Origin: Bacillus sp. AFS037270
GTDB lineage: Bacteria; Bacillota; Bacilli; Bacillales_B; DSM-18226
DNA length: 21,315 nucleotides
NCBI RefSeq assembly: GCF_002585305.1
Contig: NZ_NUNF01000059.1
Coordinates: forward strand, 1-21,315
Direction of reading: 5' to 3'
A program made the translations under genes and the position numbers. Below, piece by piece: positions 14,374-21,315 of the stretch. Positions within the stretch are counted from its first letter, which is position 1; each line of letters begins with the position of its first letter. Under the pieces are notes generated by a model. The model ran no database searches and was not told where the DNA came from. It saw only the letters and a list, made by a program, of their open reading frames with translations.

Positions 14374-14856
14374 ATGTCTGGTTTTAATCCAAATAAATTA
14401 TCAGTGAACCTGATTCCTCCTGCTACTTTTACCCAACCAATAGAGGGAAGGAAATACACGCTTACCCATTCTGACATCACTGCTGAGTTATTTTTAGATA
14501 TTGGCTATTTAATTAACTATAAGTCCATTAACTTGAAACTGAGGGATGAAGTGCTGGCAGAGTGGATATTAGACCAGCAGGGGCGTTTAATTTTAGTGGG
14601 TAAGGTGTATGTAGACGGAGGGGAGTTCGGTAAAAACACATCAGACATTCGTTTTCATATGTTCGAAAAAGAAATGGATACGGCAGTAAAAGGAATGGTG
14701 TATGGAGACTGTCCGTTTTTCGCTAACTATCCCACCCTTCTTGATGCCCCCATCTTTATCAATTATGAATCCATTTATCCAGAATATAGGCAGACGATTT
14801 CCTATGGTACACCACGCCAATATATAAGCCAAGGGAAAGGTTGCAAAAAAGTTTAA
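14374..14856 (+). CDS. Staygreen-family protein
   Basis: 160 residues. F-N-P-N-K-L-S-V near the start, then R-K-Y-T-L-T-H-S-D-I-T-A-E-L-F-L-D-I-G (residues 27-45), L-R-D-E-V-L-A-E-W (57-65) and a C-terminal Y-P-T-L-L-D-A-P-I-F segment match the staygreen (SGR) family. Plant SGR removes magnesium from chlorophyll a; bacterial relatives with dechelatase activity are known, while the role in non-photosynthetic Bacillaceae is not established. No signal peptide or membrane segment. GGGAGG precedes ATG 14374. Stands alone; its terminator is shared with the convergent germination operon. Confidence 0.8.
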   Translation: MSGFNPNKLSVNLIPPATFTQPIEGRKYTLTHSDITAELFLDIGYLINYKSINLKLRDEVLAEWILDQQGRLILVGKVYVDGGEFGKNTSDIRFHMFEKEMDTAVKGMVYGDCPFFANYPTLLDAPIFINYESIYPEYRQTISYGTPRQYISQGKGCKKV

Positions 14857-14861
14857 GGTTT

Positions 14862-14893
14862 AAAAACTCCCGGTTCTAGGACCGGGAGTTTTT
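14862..14893. terminator. Bidirectional terminator between staygreen gene and ger operon
   Basis: AAAAACTCCCGGT (14862-14874) pairs perfectly with ACCGGGAGTTTTT (14881-14893) around a six-base loop. A on one side and T on the other make it work for both convergent genes. Confidence 0.9.
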
Positions 14894-14902
14894 AGTGCGT
14901 GT

Positions 14903-15964
14903 TTAATCAATGACCCCCGATTCGGTAATGGTTACATTTGCTTGTACGGTCACTTTTAGATTCTGATAAGCTGTTTCCCACTTATTATAATTAAACTTTC
15001 TTGTCTTACTTTTAATAAAATGTCCGAATCCCACAGGGTCAATATTTTTTGATTGAAATCTTTTGGTCAATTTTAGACATTCGACTTCAATTTCCTCTTC
15101 TAATTTTTTCTCAATCTTTTTAATTTTATTTGGTGTCACACGGGTACCTGAGTATTCATTTAATATCGCCTTTACACTAATGTTGATATTAACCTTTAAA
15201 GGATCTCTCGAAGCAAGACGCATTTTGTAATTAGAACGAATACTTTCAATGGCAGCAGCATCATTACCAAGATTCACTTTTAAGGTCCCTTTACTATATT
15301 TGTCTACTAGCAGCTTAAAGTAGAACATTTTGTCAGGCGGAATGGTATCGAGCACAAGACCATATCGAAAAAAACTAAGACCGCTAATCTCTACAGCTTT
15401 TTTGTTTAATTTTTTTATCCGAGGAAGATAAGGTGTCTTTCCTTTTTGGTTAAAGTCAAACAAAAAACGCTGCAGGTCCGTTTTAGGGACGTCTTTTGAT
15501 TTCATATTATGGCGGATAAGATTGGACAGGTAAATAGCATTTCCTCTTTCTCCATAGGAACCGTTAATGACAGCCTTTGATTCACCTTCAGTCACAGCCA
15601 GGTATAATCTTGCACCAATACTGGGGTCACGTTGGAAGGAATCAATTAAGTCTAAAATTCCTTTTTCTTTCGCAAGCCGTTCACCAAAAAGGACCACTTT
15701 AAGACTCCCTGTTACAAGTGGATCAGAAGATTGACGTTGTACATCTCTCAAAAAGTCCCTGCTTAAATTGGATGAAGACGAAAAGGTTTTGTTTTCCACT
15801 GTTTTATCCGATAAATAGACGGGAACTAACGCGGTACCGAGTATTTTACCATCTGTATAATCATAAGCGGCTCCAGTCTCTAGATTGACATCATCCACGA
15901 TCTCCTTTTGTATACAACCGACAAGTATGGTAGATAGAATGAGAAGAGAAATTAGTATTTTCAT
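14903..15964 (-). CDS. Ger(x)C-family germinant receptor lipoprotein (C subunit)
   Basis: 353 residues. The N-terminus is a lipoprotein signal: hydrophobic stretch and lipobox L14-V-G-C17, with Cys17 the lipidated residue. The remainder, exposed on the outer face of the spore inner membrane, follows the GerAC pattern: G-T-A-L-V-P-V-Y near 43-50, V-T-G-S-L-K-V-V-L-F-G near 84-94 and a C-terminal helical, Lys/Glu-rich region. The C subunit is essential for receptor function in the family. It overlaps the upstream B-subunit gene by four bases (ATGA), so they are coupled. The specific germinant cannot be inferred, so no gerA/gerB/gerK letter is assigned. Confidence 0.9.
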   Translation of the reverse strand: MKILISLLILSTILVGCIQKEIVDDVNLETGAAYDYTDGKILGTALVPVYLSDKTVENKTFSSSSNLSRDFLRDVQRQSSDPLVTGSLKVVLFGERLAKEKGILDLIDSFQRDPSIGARLYLAVTEGESKAVINGSYGERGNAIYLSNLIRHNMKSKDVPKTDLQRFLFDFNQKGKTPYLPRIKKLNKKAVEISGLSFFRYGLVLDTIPPDKMFYFKLLVDKYSKGTLKVNLGNDAAAIESIRSNYKMRLASRDPLKVNINISVKAILNEYSGTRVTPNKIKKIEKKLEEEIEVECLKLTKRFQSKNIDPVGFGHFIKSKTRKFNYNKWETAYQNLKVTVQANVTITESGVID

Positions 15965-17049
15965 TCTTTTTTCACCTTCTTAACAATCAATACAAGAAAA
16001 AACAACAAAGGGATGTAAACATAATTAAGGAAAAAAGAAATCTTGCCTGTGTAGTCAATTAGGGTGTTAATTTGCTCACGTGTTTTAAAAAAATTTATCG
16101 TAAATAAAACAATCATTGTTAATAAAAGAACTCCATATTTCTGCTTCAAATGGACAGCTCGCTTTAAAATACGGCTTCCACACCAAAGGGCAATACAAAA
16201 ATTAGGCAGAATGATAATATTCCAGTTGGCAATCCCGATGTATTCAAATCTCTCTACAAAAGGCATCTCGACCACTTTCCAAATCGTCAAGGTGGCCCAG
16301 ATATGTTTCTGCAGCTGCCCTTCAGAAAAATAAGAAAAGGTTGTAATGGTTATGGCCGTATAAAGAATGGTGGTACAGAGGACACCCCAATGAGCCCATT
16401 TCTTTGACTTTTGCGGATCTTTGATAAAAGGATAAAAGAATAACAGTATCTCATAACCGAGATAGGTAAGTGACATTTGATAGGCAGCTTTAACTAAATC
16501 TTTGATAGAGTGATCAAAGACCGGAAGTAAATTTCTTAAATCGGCATAGGGGAAGGTGAAGAAAAATGTAAAAATTAAGTATGAGGGAAGAACCACTCCA
16601 AAAAAAGCTATGCCTGTAACAATGCGAAAACCTCCAAAAATAATATAGATTGCTAGCACACAGAAAGCGAAAGCATACCAAAATGTACTCATATCCTGGA
16701 ACATCCATACTTGAACCACTTCAATAAATGTCCGCAGCGTGGTTAAGGCCACACATAAAAAGTAAAGTACAAAAGGCAGAGTGATAAGACGGCCCACTTT
16801 TTTGCCAAAAACATAGGAATGGGCCGACATTATATCACCGTTTACTGTATCAAGGATCCTATACATCATCCATAGAATGACATGTATACTTAATCCGGCA
16901 ATAATGACCGAGATCCAGGCGTCATATCCTGCGGTTAGAGCAATTACACGCTGAAAGCCTAAGATACCAATACCAACCTGCATGGTATGGACTAGAAAAA
17001 AAACTAAAAAAGGTGATATTTTTGCCTTTTCAGGTACTAATGGTTCCAT
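15961..17049 (-). CDS. GerAB-type spore germination permease (B subunit)
   Basis: 362 residues, about ten hydrophobic helices, of the amino acid permease-like GerAB family (spore permease). It starts M-E-P-L-V-P-E-K-A-K-I-S-P-F and continues with the membrane segments, including G-I-L-G-F-Q-R near 28-34, a typical family segment. In the receptor it is thought to bind the nutrient germinant in the inner spore membrane. AGGAAG lies just upstream of the ATG. Located 18 bases after the A-subunit stop and overlapping the C-subunit gene. Confidence 0.9.
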   Translation of the reverse strand: MEPLVPEKAKISPFLVFFLVHTMQVGIGILGFQRVIALTAGYDAWISVIIAGLSIHVILWMMYRILDTVNGDIMSAHSYVFGKKVGRLITLPFVLYFLCVALTTLRTFIEVVQVWMFQDMSTFWYAFAFCVLAIYIIFGGFRIVTGIAFFGVVLPSYLIFTFFFTFPYADLRNLLPVFDHSIKDLVKAAYQMSLTYLGYEILLFFYPFIKDPQKSKKWAHWGVLCTTILYTAITITTFSYFSEGQLQKHIWATLTIWKVVEMPFVERFEYIGIANWNIIILPNFCIALWCGSRILKRAVHLKQKYGVLLLTMIVLFTINFFKTREQINTLIDYTGKISFFLNYVYIPLLFFLVLIVKKVKKE

Positions 17050-17067
17050 AGAACTTCCTCCACTGTC

Positions 17068-18543
17068 CTATTCGTCAATATCTCCTTTTTTATTGTGGGG
17101 ATAACGAACAGGTTTTTTTGTCCTAAGTGTTTGTGGACGTAAGGATTGTTTGCTAAACGGCAGCCTAATTAGGGAATCCTTAAGGTCTGTCATTCTTGGT
17201 GGATATAAAGGTTCCAAAAAAGGCCTGTTTAAGGAAGTTAGCCGTAATAAATGGGTCATTAAGAAACAAAAACATAAGACAATACCAAGCAGTCCCCAAA
17301 GCTCGGCAAAAAACAGAAATGGAAATCGGAGCAGTCGAATGGCATTACCCATTTTATAAACGGGTGTTGTAAAAGATGCCAATGCCGCAAGTGCTACAAT
17401 GATAAGGAGAACATTACTAGTTAATCCAGCCTCAACCGATGCAGTTCCAATGACAATACCTCCTACGATACCAATTGTCTGTCCTACCTTAGTAGGCAGA
17501 CGGGCTCCTGCTTCCCTTAGCAGTTCAATGGTCAGCTCCAAAAAGAGTGCCTCTAAAATAGGAGGAAGCGGTATATCTCTCCGAGAGGTGACTAAAGTGT
17601 TCATTAAGTCTGTTGGTATTAATTCATAATGGTAGGATAATGCTGCTACATATATAGGTGTGACTAAAATTGAAAAGGCGACTGCGAAAAGCCGAATTAA
17701 CCGGAAAAAAGAGGATAACATCCAATTTAAAAAGTAATCCTCAAATGAGCTGAAAAATTCAACGAGAGTAGTCGGCGTAATCAAGGCGTGTGGTGAACCG
17801 TCGACGAATATAGCAATTTTTCCCTCTGCTAAAATGGCCGTAACCCTATCCGGCCGCTCGGTATCCAAAAGCTGTGGAAAAGGTGAGTTTTTATTATCGG
17901 ATATTAGCTGAACGATATATGAACTATCGGTAATCGCATCAAATTTAATATTTTTAAGCCTCTCCATAACGGTTTTGACGTTTGCGGGATCCACAATACC
18001 CTCAAGATATAAGATAGATACCTTCGTTTTTGATAGCGATCCAACAGTTAGTTCTTGGACAATTAATTCTTTGACAGGAAGGCGTTTGCGAATCAAGTTT
18101 ACATTTTGATTGATCGATTCAACAAAAGCCTCTTTTGGTCCGATTACACTAAATTCAACCTCTGGAGGTGAAATGCTTCGGACGAGTTCCTTCTGTACCG
18201 CTAAAAAAACAAAATGATGGCTGTCAGATTCTAATGTTAAAAGGGCATAACCATTGAACAATTTCTGTTCAATCTCGCTTGGATTATTGCTAATTTGTAC
18301 ATCAGCGAGGGCAATAATTTTCTTTACATCTTCAATTTTTTCAAACGGCTTCTCCAATAAATAGGGCAGGACATTCTCCTGTAAAATATTTTCATCAATA
18401 AGAGTTGAAATAAACCAAAAAGAGAACTGTTTATTAGTGGGTTCATTAATATAAGAGACTTTTTTAAAATCATTTGAGCGCTTGAGAGTTTTTTCCAATG
18501 TTTCTCTTTCAAGCACTTTATCTTGTTTTGAAAACCAACCCAT
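17068..18543 (-). CDS. GerAA-type germinant receptor A subunit
   Basis: 491 residues, the normal size. Soluble N-terminal half (1-250) with two alpha/beta subdomains, then a membrane half with about four to five helices beginning near residue 275. Family segments: F-V-D-G-S-P-H-A-L-I-T-P near 248-259, R-R-D-I-P-L-P-P-I-L-E-A-L-F-L-E near 318-333, R-E-A-G-A-R-L-P-T-K-V-G-Q-T-I-G-I-V-G-G near 342-361 and F-L-E-P-L-Y-P-P-R near 448-456, all typical of GerAA/GerBA/GerKA. The A subunit is thought to form an ion-conducting pore for early ion release. First gene of the leftward operon. ATG 18543 has a weak GGACGGTG-like ribosome binding site; a sigma-G promoter was not clearly seen. Confidence 0.92.
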   Translation of the reverse strand: MGWFSKQDKVLERETLEKTLKRSNDFKKVSYINEPTNKQFSFWFISTLIDENILQENVLPYLLEKPFEKIEDVKKIIALADVQISNNPSEIEQKLFNGYALLTLESDSHHFVFLAVQKELVRSISPPEVEFSVIGPKEAFVESINQNVNLIRKRLPVKELIVQELTVGSLSKTKVSILYLEGIVDPANVKTVMERLKNIKFDAITDSSYIVQLISDNKNSPFPQLLDTERPDRVTAILAEGKIAIFVDGSPHALITPTTLVEFFSSFEDYFLNWMLSSFFRLIRLFAVAFSILVTPIYVAALSYHYELIPTDLMNTLVTSRRDIPLPPILEALFLELTIELLREAGARLPTKVGQTIGIVGGIVIGTASVEAGLTSNVLLIIVALAALASFTTPVYKMGNAIRLLRFPFLFFAELWGLLGIVLCFCFLMTHLLRLTSLNRPFLEPLYPPRMTDLKDSLIRLPFSKQSLRPQTLRTKKPVRYPHNKKGDIDE

Positions 18544-18731
18544 CTATAATTGCACCGTCCTTTTCAGCCTACAATTATCGTTTCCCTATTTTGGAAAGAG
18601 TATGAATTAGCGGTTAAGAAGTTATTTAAGGTTTGCATCTTTGCCCAATAAGTGATATTAAAAATTGGAAATGAGGACTTTGCATTTCTTAGACCTAAGG
18701 GATAAAGAATAGTCCTAAGAGGTGAAAAGAA

Positions 18732-19175
18732 GTGACAGTTATAACAACCTTTAAAGAAAAACGACGTGAAAAGCAGATTAAATATGAACGTTCAGTGCTG
18801 AGGGATTTATCGATTAATACATTGAAAGAAAGAGTAAAACAATATTTCGGTTCCACAAGCCTTGCCAATAGCTTTGTGATGAATTCAGGAATAGAAGAAG
18901 CTTGTTATGATGTCGCCCTTGAGGCATTCCTCTTGGGGGCTAAATTCAGTAAGTTTGGCTATTATGGTGATAATCTTGAGGATGTTCGAAAACGGTGTTT
19001 TAGAGAAGAAAAACATCTGATTGATACACTTTACAATTTTCTGCTTTATTGGGGAAATGGCCAAGAAGGCACTATGAGTGAGTCGCTATACTATTTATGC
19101 GAACAATATATCTTTGTCTGGTGGAAAGAGGGCTATGAAAAAGGGCAAAGACGACATAAGCTGAGATTACATTAA
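18732..19175 (+). CDS. ybaK: YbaK, DUF2521 protein
   Basis: 147 residues, soluble, rich in aromatic and charged residues. It resembles Bacillus subtilis YbaK (DUF2521): the N-terminal T-F-K-E-K-R-R-E-K-Q, the E-E-A-C-Y-D-V-A-L-E-A-F segment near 56-67, and the C-terminal Y-I-F-V-W-W-K-E-G-Y-E-K-G near 127-139. Function not known. GTG at 18732 with AGAGGTG upstream. In B. subtilis it precedes cwlD and salA, exactly as here, which strengthens the call. A long inverted repeat follows it. Confidence 0.8.
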   Translation: MTVITTFKEKRREKQIKYERSVLRDLSINTLKERVKQYFGSTSLANSFVMNSGIEEACYDVALEAFLLGAKFSKFGYYGDNLEDVRKRCFREEKHLIDTLYNFLLYWGNGQEGTMSESLYYLCEQYIFVWWKEGYEKGQRRHKLRLH

Positions 19176-19176
19176 A

Positions 19177-19262
19177 CCCAAAAAGCATCCTGCAATGGTT
19201 CATGCTGCTCAATTCCTTTTTAAAGAGCTTCTATGTACACTGCTTAAAGGGTGCTTTTTGGG
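19177..19262 (+). terminator. Long-armed stem-loop after ybaK
   Basis: CCCAAAAAGCATCC (19177-19190) pairs with GGGTGCTTTTTGGG (19249-19262), 14 pairs with one T-G wobble, enclosing a 58-base loop. No T run follows the 3' arm directly. It starts two bases after the ybaK stop. It could end transcription, protect the 3' end, or be a small mobile repeat; the loop is larger than in ordinary terminators. Confidence 0.5.
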
Positions 19263-19327
19263 GTTCTAAAACTTCCCCTTGTCCCATATAGTTAACTGAA
19301 CAGGGACGAGCGGGAAGGAGGATATGG

Positions 19328-20050
19328 GTGGCTAAGCGCAGATTAAAGATTATTAGCTTTATTACAGGATTAATCGTGTTATTTTTTATACTACAGCATG
19401 ATTTTAGTGAAAATAATTCATGGAAAACCTGGAATCTTCCCTTATCAGGAAAAATAATCTTGTTGGATGCAGGTCATGGAGGCCCCGATGGCGGGGCAGG
19501 AACGGGCGAGACACTTGAAAAGGATATTGCCTTAGAAATCACCAAAAATGTTCGTGACTACCTACAACAGCAAGGGGCTCTTGTAATTATGACAAGGGAA
19601 AAAGATGAGGATTTAGCCGACCCTGATACAAGGGGCTACAGCCGCAGGAAGGTAGAGGACCTAAAAAAAAGATTAAAAATGATAAATAAAACAGATATTG
19701 ATCTATTCGTCAGTATTCATTTAAATGCGATTCCATCCTCTAGATGGAGTGGTGCTCAAACCTTTTATGCTCCACATCATAAGGAAAACGCCCGGGCGGC
19801 AAAGTTTATCCAAGAAGAGCTCCGGAGAAACCTAGAAAACACTGAACGTAAAGCCAAGCCCATCAATCAAGTGTATATCTTGAAAAATGCGAAAAAGCCA
19901 GGTGTTCTAGTAGAGGTGGGATTTCTTTCCAATCCAAGGGAAAAGGCGCTCCTAAAAAAGGAGTCCTATCAAGAAAAAGTGTCCGCTTCTATAAACAACG
20001 GAATCCTGCGTTACTTTACAAATGAAAAGGAATTAAAAGAAACTGATTAA
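19328..20050 (+). CDS. cwlD: CwlD, N-acetylmuramoyl-L-alanine amidase for spore cortex
   Basis: 240 residues. An N-terminal membrane anchor (about 8-23) is followed by an Amidase_3 domain: L-D-A-G-H-G-G-P-D-G-G (zinc His near residue 50), L-E-K-D-I-A-L (zinc Glu), V-S-I-H-L-N-A (third zinc His near 134) and the catalytic L-V-E-V-G-F-L-S-N near 195-203. CwlD removes the peptide from muramic acid, the first step to muramic-delta-lactam in the cortex; with PdaA it makes spores able to germinate. The start is GTG 19328 with GGAAGGAGG six bases upstream. In B. subtilis the same gene order is found, and cwlD is made during sporulation. Confidence 0.92.
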   Translation: MAKRRLKIISFITGLIVLFFILQHDFSENNSWKTWNLPLSGKIILLDAGHGGPDGGAGTGETLEKDIALEITKNVRDYLQQQGALVIMTREKDEDLADPDTRGYSRRKVEDLKKRLKMINKTDIDLFVSIHLNAIPSSRWSGAQTFYAPHHKENARAAKFIQEELRRNLENTERKAKPINQVYILKNAKKPGVLVEVGFLSNPREKALLKKESYQEKVSASINNGILRYFTNEKELKETD

Positions 20051-20078
20051 GGGAGATGGAAGCATCTTCCGATTTTTT
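20051..20078 (+). terminator. Intrinsic terminator after cwlD
   Basis: GGGAGATG (20051-20058), loop GAAG, CATCTTCC (20063-20070), one G-T pair, then GATTTTTT. It directly follows the cwlD stop. Confidence 0.75.
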
Positions 20079-20149
20079 ATGCAAGGAGTAAAACAGACTT
20101 TAGATTCGCATAAACGTGTGATTGAATTAACTGTTTCTCGTCTCGGTTA

Positions 20150-20158
20150 TGGTATACT
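20150..20158 (+). promoter_or_regulatory. Extended -10 promoter of salA
   Basis: TGG-TATACT (20150-20158): an extended TGn motif and a 5/6 -10 box, 36 bases before the ATG. The -35 (20130-20136) is poor, as is common when TGn is present. Sigma-A-type, vegetative expression inferred. Confidence 0.55.
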
Positions 20159-20194
20159 GAAAATGGAAAAGAATTCATAGGTGAGGTGCATTTT

Positions 20195-21247
20195 ATGTTA
20201 ACAGAGAATAATGTCCGTGAAGTTCTGGGCGCCCTCAAAGAGCCCTTTTTACATAAACCATTAGCTGAATTAAACGCTATTGAGGAAATTAAAATTAAAG
20301 AAGAAAAGAACCATGTTAGTGTTAAGGTGTTGATTGCGAAAACAGGGACAAGCGAACAGCTTCAACTCCAAACACAAATTGTTAGTGTCTTAAAAGAAGC
20401 AGGTGCGGCTACAGTTGGAATCCGATTTGCTGAGCTGCCAGAAGAAGTCTTAGCACAACATCGCAATGCAGAACCAGAGCAGGACCAAAACCTGCTTAAT
20501 TCAAAAAATACAACCTTCATTGCAATTGCCAGCGGTAAAGGAGGCGTAGGTAAATCAACGGTTTCCGTTAACCTTGCTGTGGCCTTAGCACGGTTAGGCA
20601 AAAAGGTTGGGCTAATTGATGCTGATATCTACGGATTTAGCGTACCTGATATGATGGGTATTACAAATCGGCCTGTTGTACGCGGCGAAAAGATTATCCC
20701 TGTGAACAGATTTGGGGTTCAAGTTATTTCTATGGGCTTCTTCGTAGAAGACAATGCTCCTATTATTTGGCGTGGTCCGATGTTAGGTAAGATGTTGAAT
20801 AGTTTCTTCAGTGAAGTAGAATGGGGAGAACTTGATTATTTATTATTAGATTTGCCTCCTGGTACTGGGGACGTTGCTTTAGACGTTCATACCATGCTGC
20901 CTTCTTGTAAGGAAATTATCGTTACGACACCACATCCAACAGCTGCGTTTGTGGCAGCTCGAGCAGGTGCTATGGCACTAAGAACAGAGCATGAGGTACT
21001 TGGAGTGATTGAAAATATGGCATACTTTGAAAGTAAGCTAACCGGCGAAAAGGAATATGTTTTTGGCCGCGGTGGAGGAGACAAGCTTGCAGAAGAATTA
21101 AATACGGTTCTTCTTGGACGCTTGCCGTTGAACCAGCCTGATTGGAATGATGAAGATTTTGCACCATCTGTTTACCAAGAAGATCATCAAATCGGAAAAA
21201 TTTATTTGGAAATTGCTGAAAAAGTAACTGGGCTGTTGAAAAAATAA
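20195..21247 (+). CDS. salA: SalA, Mrp/NBP35-family ATPase
   Basis: 350 residues. Residues 1-90 form the MIP18/DUF59 domain; K114-G-G-V-G-K-S-T is the deviant Walker A of the MinD/Mrp family (A-S-G-K-G-G-V-G-K-S). D-A-D-I-Y-G near 147-152 and L-L-D-L-P-P-G-T-G-D near 218-227 are the A' and Walker B regions. Mrp proteins that carry iron-sulfur clusters have a C-P-x-C-G motif after the E-N-M segment; here this reads E-N-M-A-Y-F-E-S-K with no cysteines, as in SalA. In B. subtilis SalA (formerly YbaL) represses scoC and affects exoprotease production. ATG at 20195 has GGTGAGGTG seven bases upstream; GTG at 20186 lies inside that site. A gene like gerD would be expected beyond the window. Confidence 0.88.
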   Translation: MLTENNVREVLGALKEPFLHKPLAELNAIEEIKIKEEKNHVSVKVLIAKTGTSEQLQLQTQIVSVLKEAGAATVGIRFAELPEEVLAQHRNAEPEQDQNLLNSKNTTFIAIASGKGGVGKSTVSVNLAVALARLGKKVGLIDADIYGFSVPDMMGITNRPVVRGEKIIPVNRFGVQVISMGFFVEDNAPIIWRGPMLGKMLNSFFSEVEWGELDYLLLDLPPGTGDVALDVHTMLPSCKEIIVTTPHPTAAFVAARAGAMALRTEHEVLGVIENMAYFESKLTGEKEYVFGRGGGDKLAEELNTVLLGRLPLNQPDWNDEDFAPSVYQEDHQIGKIYLEIAEKVTGLLKK

Positions 21248-21249
21248 GA

Positions 21250-21286
21250 AAAAAAGCCTCTACCTTAATTGGAAGAGGCTTTTTTT
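21250..21286. terminator. Intrinsic terminator after salA
   Basis: AAAAAAGCCTCT (21250-21261) pairs with AGAGGCTTTTTT (from 21274), 12-base loop and T run; A on one side and T on the other allow use in both directions. Confidence 0.88.
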
Positions 21287-21315
21287 CTATCGTTGAGGAA
21301 ATTATAAAATTTTCG

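Noticed and set aside
16064..16333. Plus-strand frames inside the germination operon (for example 16064-16333 and 17150-17359)
   Set aside because: They are antisense to clear GerAB and GerAA genes and show no family features.

Overview
The window comes from an endospore-forming Bacillota of the Bacillaceae (Bacillus, Neobacillus or Mesobacillus type). This rests on the ybaK-cwlD-salA order seen in Bacillus subtilis, a tricistronic GerA-type nutrient germinant receptor operon, a cluster of GerP-like spore-coat genes with sigma-K-like promoters, strong AGGAGG ribosome binding sites and typical Gram-positive intrinsic terminators.

Layout. (1) Bases 1-460: non-coding, the first ~270 dense in stem-loops, then a leader with a sigma-K-like -10 box. 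(2) 461-3975: a complete pyrroloquinoline quinone (PQQ) operon, pqqA-(unknown membrane protein)-pqqB-pqqC-pqqD-pqqE, closed by a strong terminator. pqqA encodes only 24 residues, and pqqB appears to start at the rare codon ATT. (3) 4358-5611: a stand-alone MFS transporter with its own promoter, a possible operator and a terminator. (4) 5986-11970: a heterocycloanthracin/sonorensin-type thiazole/oxazole-modified peptide (TOMM) cluster: precursor, ocin-ThiF-like partner protein, fused C-D cyclodehydratase (YcaO) and SagB-type dehydrogenase. (5) 12223-14125: an AT-rich island of four GerPA/GerPF-like proteins and a GerPC-like protein. (6) 14374-14856: a staygreen-family protein. (7) 14903-18543, minus strand: gerA-gerB-gerC type germinant receptor operon. 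(8) 18732-21247: ybaK, cwlD, salA/mrp.

How the parts work. Left half: two RiPP pathways lie side by side. In the PQQ pathway, PqqD presents PqqA to the radical-SAM enzyme PqqE, which cross-links Glu15 and Tyr19; PqqB and PqqC finish the cofactor. In the TOMM pathway, the F protein presents the Cys-rich precursor to the YcaO cyclodehydratase and SagB oxidises azolines to azoles. Both pathways use a PqqD-type leader-binding domain. Right half: spore biology (coat permeability, nutrient sensing, cortex modification).

The most notable points are a full PQQ operon in a spore former, with an extra coupled membrane protein and a possible mother-cell promoter; the ATT start of pqqB; and a TOMM precursor whose core changes from a five-residue to a three-residue cysteine repeat. 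All calls come from reading the sequence; no database search was run.
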